64,000 nt of DNA. It comes from Larix kaempferi (Eukaryota > Streptophyta > Pinopsida > Pinales > Pinaceae). Numbering within the stretch: position 1 is the first letter of the stretch; every line of letters begins with the position of its first letter. The stretch covers positions 9,577,501-9,641,500 of the forward strand of contig BSBM01000007.1 of NCBI GenBank assembly GCA_027924585.1, in the 5' to 3' direction. This document shows positions 10,690-21,060 of this stretch, piece after piece. The notes beneath the pieces are model-generated. The model saw only the letters and a program-made list of their open reading frames with translations. It had not been told where the DNA came from and searched no databases. Made by a program: the position numbers and the translations under genes.

Positions 10690-11130
10690 TCAAAGGGGGA
10701 GAAATACATGAATCTGAGGCATGAAGCTAAAGCAAGGAGAAATGCATGAAGCTGAAGCAAGCAAAAATGCATGAAGCTAAAGCAAGGGGGGATGCGTGAA
10801 GGTAACAAGAATGAAGTATAATGCATGAAGCTAGTTGTACAGGTAATGAATGCAGTAGAAGAACCAACATGATGATCATTGAAGAAAGAGCGTGAAGCGT
10901 ACAACAGACGTGAAAGAGCATGAATTAGATCATCTATGTGGTATACGTAGTAGTAACAGAAAGCAGAAGCAGTACTAATAGGAGAAAGCATAAAATTCAA
11001 AATCCCAAAGAACTCAAGGGGATCATATACATAGGGGGAGCACTGCGATAAGGTACAGATGAAGCATACATTTCAAAGAAGATCATAAACAACTTCATAA
11101 GGTGTTGAAATCAATGCCAAAGGGGGATAT
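10690..11130 (+). promoter_or_regulatory. E3 multiple polypurine tracts
   Basis: Purine runs occur at 10691-10701 (CAAAGGGGGAG), 10783-10791, 11015-11021, 11033-11040 (AGGGGGAG) and 11118-11127 (CCAAAGGGGG), the last directly before the LTR. Reiterated polypurine tracts upstream of the 3' LTR are a known Sirevirus signature. Confidence 0.65.
10719..10793 (+). repeat. 25-bp tandem repeat x3
   Basis: Units starting GCATGAAGCT lie at 10719, 10744 and 10769, with a diverged partial fourth at 10794. They have the same 25-bp length and no spacers. They sit among the polypurine tracts. Confidence 0.85.
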
Positions 11131-11818
11131 TGTTGAACTTGGGTTGTCATTGATGTCAACTAATGTCAAATAGGATGTCAACTAATTCATCTTGAATCAT
11201 TTTTTTCAACTAATGTCAAAGTGGATACAACATTCCTACAGTAGCTTGAAGAAGTATATGGAAGCCACTTTGAATTAGTATATGTGCAAGATGGTGAAGG
11301 TGACATATATGGATGAGAGTCTAAAAAGGTATATATGTTGCATCTAGTCTGAAGATGTGTGTCCAAGGATACATCATGCATGATGAGTTTGAAGAAGTAC
11401 GTAAGAATTATACATCATGCAAATCCAGTTTGAAGAAGTACATAAGGAAGGTATATCATGAAATGCATCCTACTTCAAATACCACCTGCATAGAATTCAA
11501 TTCCACCATGTCATACTCTCTCATGGTAGTAGTCAAAGAACTGGTTGGACAATGATACATGTGCACAAGAAGCCAAGGAGTTGGTTAAGTAGAGGTGCAA
11601 GTGTGCAATCATGTTGAAATATGACTCTGGAATGCGCAAGCATTTCTTGGTCAAATATCGAGAGTGCACTAATAGCCTATGGTCGGACAATCCTGCAAGC
11701 GCGAAAGTCTTTCCAAATCGGAAGATGCTTTCATTTGTAAAGGGCGCACAAGATCTAATAAGTGTACAATGGTTGAATTTAGTCTATGAAAAAATTCCAC
11801 AGTCGATGGTACAACAGA

Positions 11819-12068
11819 TGCGCAAGTCCCACAAGTGATGATGCTGCAACAGTCAAAGTCCCACCAAGCATAAGTTGTTTTATGCGCATATTCTATGGAG
11901 CATCAGTACATCAGGTGCGCATGTCCCAAAAGTAATGATGCAGCAAGGGTCAAAGTCCCACCAAGCAGAATTCAGTGAATGCACAGATTCCTCAAATATT
12001 TAATACATCAAGTGCGCAATACCCACAAGGGATGGTACAGCAAAGGTCGAAGACTCACCCAGTTGAAG
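11819..12068 (+). repeat. ~97-bp diverged repeats in the E3 LTR
   Basis: Blocks beginning TGCGCA(A/T) and including GTCAAAGTCCCACC or a variant start at 11819, 11916 and 12013 with a near-constant 97-bp spacing. They lie in U3 and could be old enhancer repeats. Confidence 0.75.
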
Positions 12069-13350
12069 AGTATGAAAGCACACATACATCAAAGCAAAGG
12101 AGCATCAAGAGTGCAAGAACACACCACCAAGGTGTAAGTCCCACTAATTCGTGGAACATGGATGCACTAGACCCACAATGGATGACACATCCACATCGCA
12201 TAACATGGCATGTCGCAAATGCACAATCCGTGAAGTATGGAAGAAGGAATGCCACAACCAACTTGTGGAGATACAATATATGTAGGACATGTATAAATAT
12301 AGATGCAAGTTGGATATTTGAAGTAATCTCAATGGAGATATAGAAGAGATTCAAGTTTTTGTTACAGACTTATATTCGGGGCATCAAGGGCTCGAGGAAA
12401 AAACATCATGATCTAGCGAGGAGCCGAGTGTGTACAGATAGAGGAATGATACAGTTGATGGTGTGTAGAATGATATTGTAGATCTGTGACACTTGCGTAA
12501 AAACAGAAAGGAAGAAACACAGAATCATGCGTGACTGTGTGAAGATTGAATGACAAGATTGTAGAAAACATGCACATAGTCACAGATGTTGTAAGACAAA
12601 AGCGCAAAAATAGAACCAAAGTATATCAGGTGATGTGCAGATGTTTAAATGATGCATGAATATTGAAGTGAAGTATGTGAAGTTGAGAAGTTCATATCAT
12701 GCACGATGACAGAGCAGTAGCAGGATCCAGTCAGTGCATCATGATGAGGATGATCTGAGACAAGTGCTTTAAACTGAAAGGAAAAATATATTGATGCAAG
12801 ACATGTTGTAGGTTGTCTAAAACACTATGGCACTTATACAGAACGTACCCATTAGTAAGTGCATAGTTCCATCTGTTACTGGTGCAGTATCTCAGAGCAA
12901 CAAACTATCAATTGAAGGCACAGTATCAGTTGGTAAGTGCAGTTGCATAGTAGTAAATCGACATAGCATATATTGGCACATAATGTAGACTCAACAAGCA
13001 CACAATACATGAAGCAAGACATCAGTAGAAGTGCAGAATTGAGAGGAATGAGAAGTCAAGTGATGTATGAAACATAGTGCCAGTGAATCGTCTGCATATG
13101 AAGATAGCACACAACAGAACTAATATCAGAATATTAGAAGTGTGTGTGAGTCGGAAGTTCAATAAGTCAGAATTACATTTTGGATATCTGGGCGGTAGGA
13201 CGGGGCAAGGAGAAAGGGATTTGTAGCCTCCTTCCAATTGGCACTAGAGAAACACAGGGAGTTGGTGCTTCCTTCACGTCAGAGCCTGTAAAAATAGGGG
13301 TTCAGTGCCTCCTTTCAGTTGGTGCTTCCTTTAATGTATTCTTTTTACAC

Positions 13351-13357
13351 TATAAAA
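13351..13357 (+). promoter_or_regulatory. E3 3' LTR TATA box
   Basis: TATAAAA in the same context as the 5' LTR copy at 6615. Confidence 0.55.
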
Positions 13358-13616
13358 GAAGCATTCCGTGGTTTTCTCTCGATTGGGTTTCCACTTCAAA
13401 ATATCAGTGTTATGTGTTCTTTGTATTGGTGCATATATGGATGAATGATTTTGTTTAAATTGCATGCATAATTAATTATTAGGATTAAGTGAAGAATAAC
13501 TTGTTGAAGAAGGTAAAAACTGTCGATAACCACGCTAATACTGATTCACCCCCTCACAATATTAAATCTATTCCAACAATTTTGGAATCAATTCCATCAA
13601 ATTCAATTGTTCTCAC

Positions 13617-14263
13617 TGTTGGCATGGGATAGATCCGCAAGAAGTGTGGAAGCCAACAAGCACGAAAGCCAAATCCCGTGAAAGAAGGAATTACCGTGAA
13701 GTCTAAGGAAGCGCAAGAATAGTTTAGAATACTTAATTGCTAAGTCGGACAAAATGGGCCATTTTTGTAATAGAATAGAAGCATACAAATAGAAGTATAT
13801 TGTAAGCCTAAGGGTAGAAGAGTTGAGGAGATTAATGCGATCTTTTGAGTTTAATTGTACTTGCGATATCATGTTTTGAATATCTCTGTGACGGGTCTTC
13901 CACATATGTTAATGAATGAAGATGTTCAGTTGTGAATTCTGGTGTTATGTTATGATGCAATAATGGGTTATTTAAATGTTCTCTGTTGGTTTATGTGAAA
14001 ACATGTTGTTGGTTAATGCTAATGTGTTTTGATGCGAATAATTGAACTATAGTGAATAATTGTGATCTCTGACTAAAGCACTCGTATCTTCCTTGTAACT
14101 GCGGAAGATTGGTTCCTACAGCACCCTTATCCGCCTCGGTTGAGACCTCACTTGCTTTGCAGGTGTTGCTAGGAAGGATAAATCCTTTCTGGGCCAGTGA
14201 ATAAGGGGTTGTTGGTGTTGTTGATGACAGAGTGAACCCTTGTTGAAAGACCCTGTGTCAACA
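13617..14263 (+). repeat. E4 5' LTR
   Basis: 647 bp, TGTTGGCATG...TGTGTCAACA, closely similar along its length to 22072-22729. It differs at the start, where the 3' copy has an extra GGGTTCGTTAGCAC-like insertion. Confidence 0.92.
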
Positions 14264-14265
14264 AA

Positions 14266-14283
14266 TGGTTCCGTTGTCGGGAC
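14266..14283 (+). other. E4 primer-binding site
   Basis: TGGTTCCGTTGTCGGGAC starts 2 nt after the LTR. It resembles the TGGCGCCGTTGCCGGGGA primer site of plant Ty3 elements with several substitutions. Confidence 0.6.
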
Positions 14284-14306
14284 CTTAAAAAGGAGAAAAA
14301 GAGGAT

Positions 14307-14687
14307 ATGTTGTGCCATCCAATGAAACTAGAGATCCAAGAGTGGTTCAGTCAGAAAGCGAAAGAGTTTGCGAAAGAAGAAGGGAGGAAACCGGTAGAAA
14401 CAGTAGAAATTTGGTTACAAAAGCACATATACTCGGATATCCATGAGATATTCTTCGCAAAATTTCCAATAATACTACAGGAGTGGCTCGCGTAGTTGAC
14501 ATTCAGAGGACATACCAACCAAAATATTGGATTAGATCAATGGAATCCAGAACTAATTCGACAGCTGAAGCAAGTCGACAATACAGTATCAAGGGTTGTT
14601 GACTTCTGGATTGATAGTATCCTAGAGGGGTACATCACTGAGTTAGTGGTAGATACCAACAACTCTTACAACGACGTAAAGAGATGA
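14307..14687 (+). pseudogene. E4 upstream open frame, function unknown
   Basis: A 127-codon frame starting at ATG 14307 is interrupted by one TAG at 14493-14495 and ends at 14685-14687. The two halves are in the same frame and read as one helical, charged polypeptide (WFSQKAKEFAKEEG, then WLQKH). I recognise no domain. It sits between the primer site and the Gag start, so it may be an N-terminal Gag extension or a small leader-encoded protein of this lineage. It is not in frame with the Gag start at 14857. Confidence 0.4.
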
Positions 14688-14856
14688 TTTTTCAGGGGAC
14701 CAAGAGGTAGGTTTGTCCTATCGCTGAACCTGTGGATTAAGATGTTGGTGTGCGAAAAGGGTATGCTGAAAATGACCTCCGATGAGTAGACAGATCGATG
14801 TGCAGGGGTTGTAGGTATTCCATGGTTACGGATCCGCTAGGAAAGAAGCGGGGTAG

Positions 14857-16677
14857 ATGGACATGAGCGACGATGAATTTCTAAGGGAAGTTGAGAAGGA
14901 CTATGGCACCTTGAGAAGTGGAATGATATTCCGGCGTCCTGATAAGAGGAGGACTGAGGAAGAGTCCCCTAAGAGGACTAGAAGGGAAGACTATGCAATA
15001 GGGCCATATAGGACAGATCTCCCTTACTACGAGGAGGAAGGCAATGACCAGGCCACCCCAGAAGAAAGGCGGATCGTAAGCTATCACATACCTTCGACCC
15101 CGCACGCCACTTATCAATCTAAAGGAAACGCCACAAATAATTCATAGAGTTGTACCACATGTAGTGGAAAAAGTAGCGCATTAGTAAGTAGCAATAGTAG
15201 GAACACCGCGACGGCGAACGATACAAAGATGCTGAGTTTCGTAGGAAGCGGAATGGAGGATCCCAAACATTTTAGTTTTTATGCGAAGCAATGTGGACCA
15301 TGAAGCAGGTCCAAAATGAAGACATAAAAAAAAGACAGTTGGCGATGACCTTTCGGGGCCATGTGCTGGACTGGTTCATAAAATATACTAAGGTTCCAGG
15401 AAAAACGTTGGCAGAAATCAAAGCAACGATGATTTAGGAATTTAAAAAAACCCAAGTCAAAAGCACAGTACATTATTGAGCTCAAAGAGATTAGGAAATA
15501 CCCGAATGAACCAGTATGGGAGTTTGATCAAAGATACAAAACATTGATAGTGAAAGTCAGTTCTCCAATAAAAAACCTGCAGCATAAAGAGTGGTTTATC
15601 GCCAGGCTAGTACCACATATTAGAGGACCATTGATGTAGCAAAAAGTTGCGGATCAAGCCGAAGCATTAGAAATCGTGATGAAACTAGAGGCTTCGCCAA
15701 TTGGAGAGACTGGGGCTGGAGTGGATAAGATTCAAGCACAACTGGCGACGTTGACGATTTAATTGGAGGACATGAAGCAAGGAAAAAATAACTGCGTAGA
15801 AGTATGGTGCACCAGATGTAGGACGAAAGGCCATCATAAGGATAATTGTTCATCGTTTCAGCAGTATTTGAATTCAGGGGCACCGAACCCCCTTTTCCAA
15901 GAAATTCTACCATCGTGCCCCGTTTGCTAGGCGAGGGGGCATCGACCAGAGGACTGCATATACTTACAGAAGATGGTGTCGAAACCGGCGAATCTGTATT
16001 GTAAATTCTGTCGATCAGTAGGGAATTACGAAAAGGACTGCAGGGTACATGATTTGCTGCAAGAACGGAACATGGACACATACCTGGTAAAGGGAGAAGA
16101 GCAACAACTAGGACTACAGCAACTGCAATATTCCCAGCAACAACCGCAGTTTATGTAGACGCTGCAATTTGACCAAGGACAGTATGGGAAACTACAGTAT
16201 GGTGCACCGCAGTATCCGCAACCACAGTACTAGCCGCCGCTGTATCAACAATACCCACAACCGCAATATCAATAGCCACAGTACCAGTAGGTGCAGTACG
16301 GACCACCACGCGGAGGATTTGGTGGAGGATTCCGGGGAGGAAGTGGTGGTGGTGTTGGAATACGGGGAGTCACTGGATGGGGCCGAGGACCCCCTACATG
16401 TTATAATTGTGGGAAACAAGGACATTTTGCAAGGGATTTCCCGAATCAGGCCTCGCAATGCACGTATTGCAGTGGAATGGACCATAGCATCAAAGATTTC
16501 CCACAGCTTATCGCCAGATGGCAGATGAAGAACCTACCATCTCCGCCTAGCCAAAACCAGAACCAACTGGCAGTACAGAAGATATCAGCGGAAGCTAGAA
16601 AGCAATCTGTGATAGTAGCAATAGTGACACAAGGAAAAGAAATAACAGAAGTTGACCAGCCGCACCATACTATTTGA
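14857..16677 (+). pseudogene. gag: E4 Gag, with five zinc knuckles and a Tyr/Gln-rich tract
   Basis: Start chosen at ATG 14857 (MDMSDDEFLREVEKDYG). An acidic N terminus is followed by the capsid region (GRHVLDWF-like block at 15355-15372 read as RGHVLDWF, helices to about 15720). A run of zinc knuckles comes next: CTRCRTKGHHKDNC (15811-15852), CPVC.ARGHRPEDC with a stop (15919-15957), CKFCRSVGNYEKDC (16003-16044), a Tyr/Gln/Pro-rich tract (16110-16310), a Gly/Arg tract, then CYNCGKQGHFARDF (16399-16440) and CTYCSGMDHSIKDF (16459-16500). In the last two the final zinc-binding Cys is Phe, and the third has Asn for His. Two offsetting frameshifts occur near 15274 and 15445, plus several stops, mostly TAG where Gln is expected. 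It would bind and package element RNA; it is now disabled. Confidence 0.82.
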
Positions 16678-17900
16678 CCAGTGAAATAGGTCACCTTCGA
16701 TGCGGAAGCTGCAAAAGAGGTTTTCTCAAAGGCACGACAATGAATGTCGGGGTGACAAAGGAATGCATCCCCTCAAGCGGAGACTTAAGATATGCCACCA
16801 ACATTCGATCAAATGAAATCGCAGTGCAAGGTCACTACCGTAAGAGCATTCATCGGAAGTTGTTTGGAATTAGAAAAAGATGAGGAGGCATTGGAGGAAA
16901 TAGCCAGGTTACTGCAACGGTAGGAAGGCAGACGATGGGAACCTAGGGTTAATCACATACATAAGAAAAGGAAGATGCATAGAGAGATGAGGATGTCGGC
17001 ACAAATAAGAGCATTCAATGTCGACTCCGTTATTTTGGATTTAGGATCAGACGTGAACATCCTGACAAGAAAACATGGGAAACAATGGGAAAACCAAAAA
17101 TGACCTAGTCGCCAGTACAGTTGCTCTTAGCAAACCAAAGCAAGGTCACCCCTCTTGGCCGAGTGTGTCAACCTCCCGTCGAAATTGAAGGACTTCGAAC
17201 ATATGCCGATTTCGATGTGATAGAGATAGTATATAACACATGTCTGTATCCAGCACTATTGGGAATCGACTGGGTGATGGAAAATCAGGCAATCATTAAT
17301 TTCAAAAAGCAGATCATGTCATTTGAAGACCGGGAAATAAGGGTTGTCGCACCACTAGATCCTATGGAAGGACAAAAATACGTAGAGCCTACCAAAGATG
17401 AAGATAGGGAAGGATGGGATAGCCTATATAATATTTCTCAAGATTACATCAATCCAACTGACGAAGGGGAGTTGGAATGGCGCAGCTCTAGCTCAGCATC
17501 TTCGGACTTAGACGAGGCACTGGAAAATTGGCAAAACCGACTGCACAAAGTATCGTTTCGCAGATGTGCAAGGATTACACAGTCAGTACGTTGGGTGGCT
17601 ATTGAGGAGTGCATGTTACCAATGTACAAAGGGTTACCAAATTTGAGCACCTTCCTAACGGAATTTGAAGGAAAAGTAGCGGAACCACAAACACTCTTGG
17701 CCTTGGAGGGAGCCTCGAAGGCTACCCCTGCGTGCTGGTGGGCAGCACATAAATCAAGGATATCAAACTAGCCCCTATGTCGACGCCTCTTAGAGGTACA
17801 TTTCAGCAACACGGCATCATGGAATGGACAAAGATACGATGGCCAAGGTAACCCAAACAAACATGTGTAGGCTTGTTAGCACCAATGGGCAGCGCGACCG
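16678..17900 (+). pseudogene. E4 protease region
   Basis: The aspartic protease core is at about 17020-17110: VDSVILDLGSDVNIL, then LGIDWVMENQAI at 17260-17295, the usual second conserved block. The active-site triad reads D-L-G instead of the usual D-S/T-G. A base is missing from an A-run near 17072, which shifts the downstream frame by one. The frame from 17121 to 17771 is then open for 216 codons (end of the protease fold plus an acidic linker rich in Ser/Glu). Stops at 17104 (TAG) and 17769 (TAG) end the readable pieces. It would cleave the polyprotein into mature parts. Confidence 0.75.
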
Positions 17901-19752
17901 GAACAGGAGTGGGTGCATGCCTTTGTGCATACGTTGGATGAAGTAAAGCGCATTTGGTATGTCGCGACGGAGCTGCGACTCAGTACACTATCTTGGGATC
18001 ATTTAACGATTGTATTTAGCCAAACATTCTCCTTCGTAGACAAAAATCCCTTCATCCATAATGCACTTCTGGAAATTAAGAAGAAGATTTTTGAGATAGA
18101 ACCAACGGTGCAGTTGTCAGAACTCTGATGGACCATGACACCTGAAATGATGATGGACTACTACAATGTCTCAAGAGAACTGAATGATGATGATGATGAC
18201 CCAAGAGCCACATATGTGCTAGAGTCCGAAGGTATTCGCAATGTGAAGGCATCTAAACTGCCATCCAATAAGTACAACCAACTGCTGAAGATTATGAAGG
18301 TAAACATCAGGTCGAAAGAAAACCCAAAATTTGCAAGCATTGGAGATTATTGGGATGAATCGACTATCGTGAATATGACAGATCTGCTGCACAAGTTTCA
18401 GGACTTTTTCCCAATGAAATTCTAAAAAATGAAGGGAATCTTCGGAGTCCTCGGTGAAATGAAGATTCCCCTGAAACCTGGTGCGAAGCCGGTTAAACAA
18501 AGACCATATCGCTTAAACCCGTGACACAAGGAACGAGTACAGGCTGAACTTGAGAGAATGTTGGAAGCTGGCATCATTGAACCAGTCGAAGAGTTGGAAT
18601 GGATTAGTCCGATGGTTGTCCAAGATAAGAAAACCGGTGAAGTAAGAATTTGTGTCGACCTACGAAAGTTGAACGATGCATGTTTACATGACCCATTCCT
18701 GAAACCATTTATAGATGAGGTACTCGAAGGAGTTGTCCGTCAGAAAATTTATTCGTTTACAGATGGGTTCTCAGGCTACCATGAAATTAGGATTGCGAAG
18801 GAGGATAGGCATAAGACCATGTTTGTCACGGAATGGGGGTGTTACTAATATACAGTGATGCCATTCGGTCTGAAGAATGCCCCCGCAATATTCTCACGAC
18901 TGCTAGTTGCGGCATTCAAAGATTATATCCATAAATTTCTCGCGGTATACATGGATGATTGGATAGTATATGGGCTAGTCAAGAACCACATTATGAACCT
19001 TAGATTAATGCTAGAACAATGTCGTAACCACCAAATATCTCTTAACTTGAAGAAATGCATCTTTTGTGCCCCATTTCGGATACTGCTGGGACACATTGTT
19101 TGCAAAGAGGGCCTGTTAGTTGATCTAGCAAAGATTGCCATCATTGTTGACCTTCCAACGCCAACAACAGTTAAGCAACTCAGGGCGACGTTGCACCACA
19201 TAGGCTACTACCGCAAGTTCATCAGAGTATACGCTGCAATCACAACACCTATGGAGAAACTACTAAAGAAGGATACAAAGTTCGAATGGAACGAAGAATG
19301 CCAGAAGAGCTTAGACGTTTTGAATACAAAGATGGTGGAAGCACCCATCTTTTCCTTCCCATATTGGAAGAAAGAGTTTCATGTCCATGTTGATGCATCA
19401 TCCATAGCACTCGAGGTTATCTTGGCCCAACCAAGTGAAGGTGACATCGACCATCCGATATCTTTCGCAAGTAGTAAGCTGTCGACAGCAGAAAGGAATT
19501 ATACAACCACTGAACGAGAGGGACTAGAGATGGTCTACACCCTACAGAAGTTTCGACATTATAGGGGGCCACTTCAAAATGTTCACCGACCATTCAACGC
19601 TGAAGTATTTGGTGAACAATCCTGTGTTGGGGGGGGGATTTGCCGATGGCTATTGCTCTTTCAGGAATTTGATTCTGAGATCATTGTGAAACCAGGACGA
19701 TTGAATGCGGGACCAGACCACCTATCAAGGATTGAGTCAGGAGAGGAACCGT
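17901..19752 (+). pseudogene. pol: E4 reverse transcriptase - RNase H
   Basis: The frame of 17913 reads through the linker, then RT from about 18450 (KPVKQRPYRL, ISPMVVQDKKTGEVRICVD, then FGLKNAPAIFSRL at 18861-18899) to the catalytic YMDD at 18948-18959. The connection domain (LGHIVCKEGLLVD, YYRKFI) and the RNase H core (HVHVDASS at 19381-19404, TEREGLEM at 19513-19536, PDHLSRIESGEEP) follow. Stops fall at 18126, 18423, 18522 and 18846. Two offsetting frameshifts bracket 19562-19638; the second is in a run of ten G. The catalytic RT aspartates are intact. Copies RNA to DNA in the particle; inactive here. Confidence 0.85.
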
Positions 19753-21060
19753 GAAGCATCAACGAAGGATTACCAGATGCTCAGCTATTTAGAGTTGAAA
19801 TGGTTGACGACTACTATGAACCAATTATTCAGTTCCTAGCAACAGGAAAAGAACCAGAGGAATTCACCACCAGTCAGAAGAGGCAGTTAGTTGTCAAGGC
19901 TACAGAATTCCAACTAATCGCAGGAGAATTGTACAAGATGGGCCCCGACGAGATATTATGCCGCTACGTTCTCCCACGTGAGTAGGAATGAATTTTAGTC
20001 GAGGCACATGATGGAATTTCCGGAGGACATTATGGAGGTCGAGCCACTGCGAAAACGATCCTGACAGTTGGGTTATGGTGGCCAACCATGCATAACGATG
20101 CCACTGACTATGCCAAAACCTGCGACGTCTATCAATGCACAGGGAAACCATCGAGACGGGATGAGATGCCATTAGTACTCCAGGTTATGCTACAAGCATT
20201 CAACAAATGGGCAGTAGATTTTGTAGGGCACATTATCCCTCCAAGAAAATGCACCGGATCACGCTACATCATAACTACAACAGAATATTTGACACGTTGG
20301 GCGGAGGCTGCGCTAGTCAAGGATTGTACCGCATCAACGGCCGCCAAATTCCTCTTCGACAAGGTGGTCACCCGATTCGGATGCCCAAATATTTTACTAA
20401 GTGATTAAGGGGCGCACTTTGTGAACAAGACAATTGCAGCACTAATAGAGTAATTTCAGGTTCAGCATAAGAAGTGTACTCCCTACCACCCTGAAGCAAA
20501 TGGGACAGTAGAAGCATTCAACAAAATCCTAGAACACGCACTCACAAAAGTATGCAACAAAAATCGAGATGATTGGGACCTTAAAATTCCAGCGATCCTC
20601 TAGGCCAATCGAACCACATGCAAGCGATTAACCAGCCAAACTCCATTCAAATTAGTCTACGGTAAGGAAGCGGTTATGCCGATGGAATACATCATTCCAA
20701 GTTTGCGTATTGCAGTCGCCACAAATATGAGCGATGACAATGGGTTGGAAGAACAACTAGCACAATTAGTACACTTAGAAGAAGATTAGTTCATCGCAGG
20801 ATTCCACCAGCAAGTCGAAAAGGATCACCAGAAAGCATGGCATGACTGTCAAATTAAGCAAAGATACTTTCAGAAAGGCAACATGGTGTTGTTATATGAT
20901 AGCAAGTTCAAAAAACACCCGGGTAAATTACAAATGCACTGGTTAGGACCCTATATCATCAATATTGTCACTAACGGTGGTGCAGTGTGACTACAGACCT
21001 TAGATGGGGTATTGTTGCCTCCCATGGTGAACGACAATAGGCTAAATCCCTATCGCTGTG
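19753..21060 (+). pseudogene. E4 integrase
   Basis: The frame of 19800 continues with an HHCC domain (GGHYGG at 20023-20040, then CDVYQC at 20121-20138, in which the second zinc Cys of the usual C-x2-C is Tyr). The DDE core follows: VDFVGH at 20214-20231, SD then a stop then GAHF at 20400-20420, and [11 protein letters not shown] near 20492-20524. The C-terminal beta domain (GNMVLLYDSKF, LQMHWLGPY, then LQTLDG and VNDNRLNPY) ends at 21076 with no chromodomain. Stops at 19983, 19989, 20406, 20451, 20601, 20787 and 20988 break it. It would insert the DNA copy into chromosomes. Confidence 0.85.

Larger units (their letters stand above)
6078..13578 (+). mobile_element. E3: gag-only copia derivative, Sirevirus-like
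   Basis: The order is a truncated 5' LTR (to 6843), an iMet-type primer site, a decayed Gag region (6909-9013), about 2.1 kb without a recognisable polymerase, several polypurine tracts, and a 2.45-kb 3' LTR. The LTR ends correspond between 6843 and 13578. Large LTRs, a Gag with coiled coil and knuckles, and repeated polypurine tracts before the 3' LTR are all features of the Sirevirus lineage of copia elements. The lack of protease, integrase and polymerase suggests it depended on a partner element for movement. The left end has been lost, so no target duplication can be checked. Confidence 0.7.
11131..13578 (+). repeat. E3 3' LTR (2.45 kb)
   Basis: It begins TGTTGAACTT right after the polypurine tract and ends TTCCAACA, giving TGTTG...CAACA ends. 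The last ~750 bp matches the truncated 5' LTR. The TATA box is at 13351-13357. The U3 region is long and carries ~97-bp diverged repeats. The open frames inside it are short and not convincing as genes. Confidence 0.8.

Noticed and set aside
10690-10795. Possible CRISPR-like direct repeats (25 bp)
   Set aside because: Units are contiguous with no spacers, and the sequence is eukaryotic. The same applies to the 26-, 33- and 63-bp arrays.
13579-13600. Primer-site-like sequence after the E3 3' LTR, suggesting a second tandem E3 internal region
   Set aside because: The similarity to 6844-6865 is weak and no Gag follows on either side of E4.
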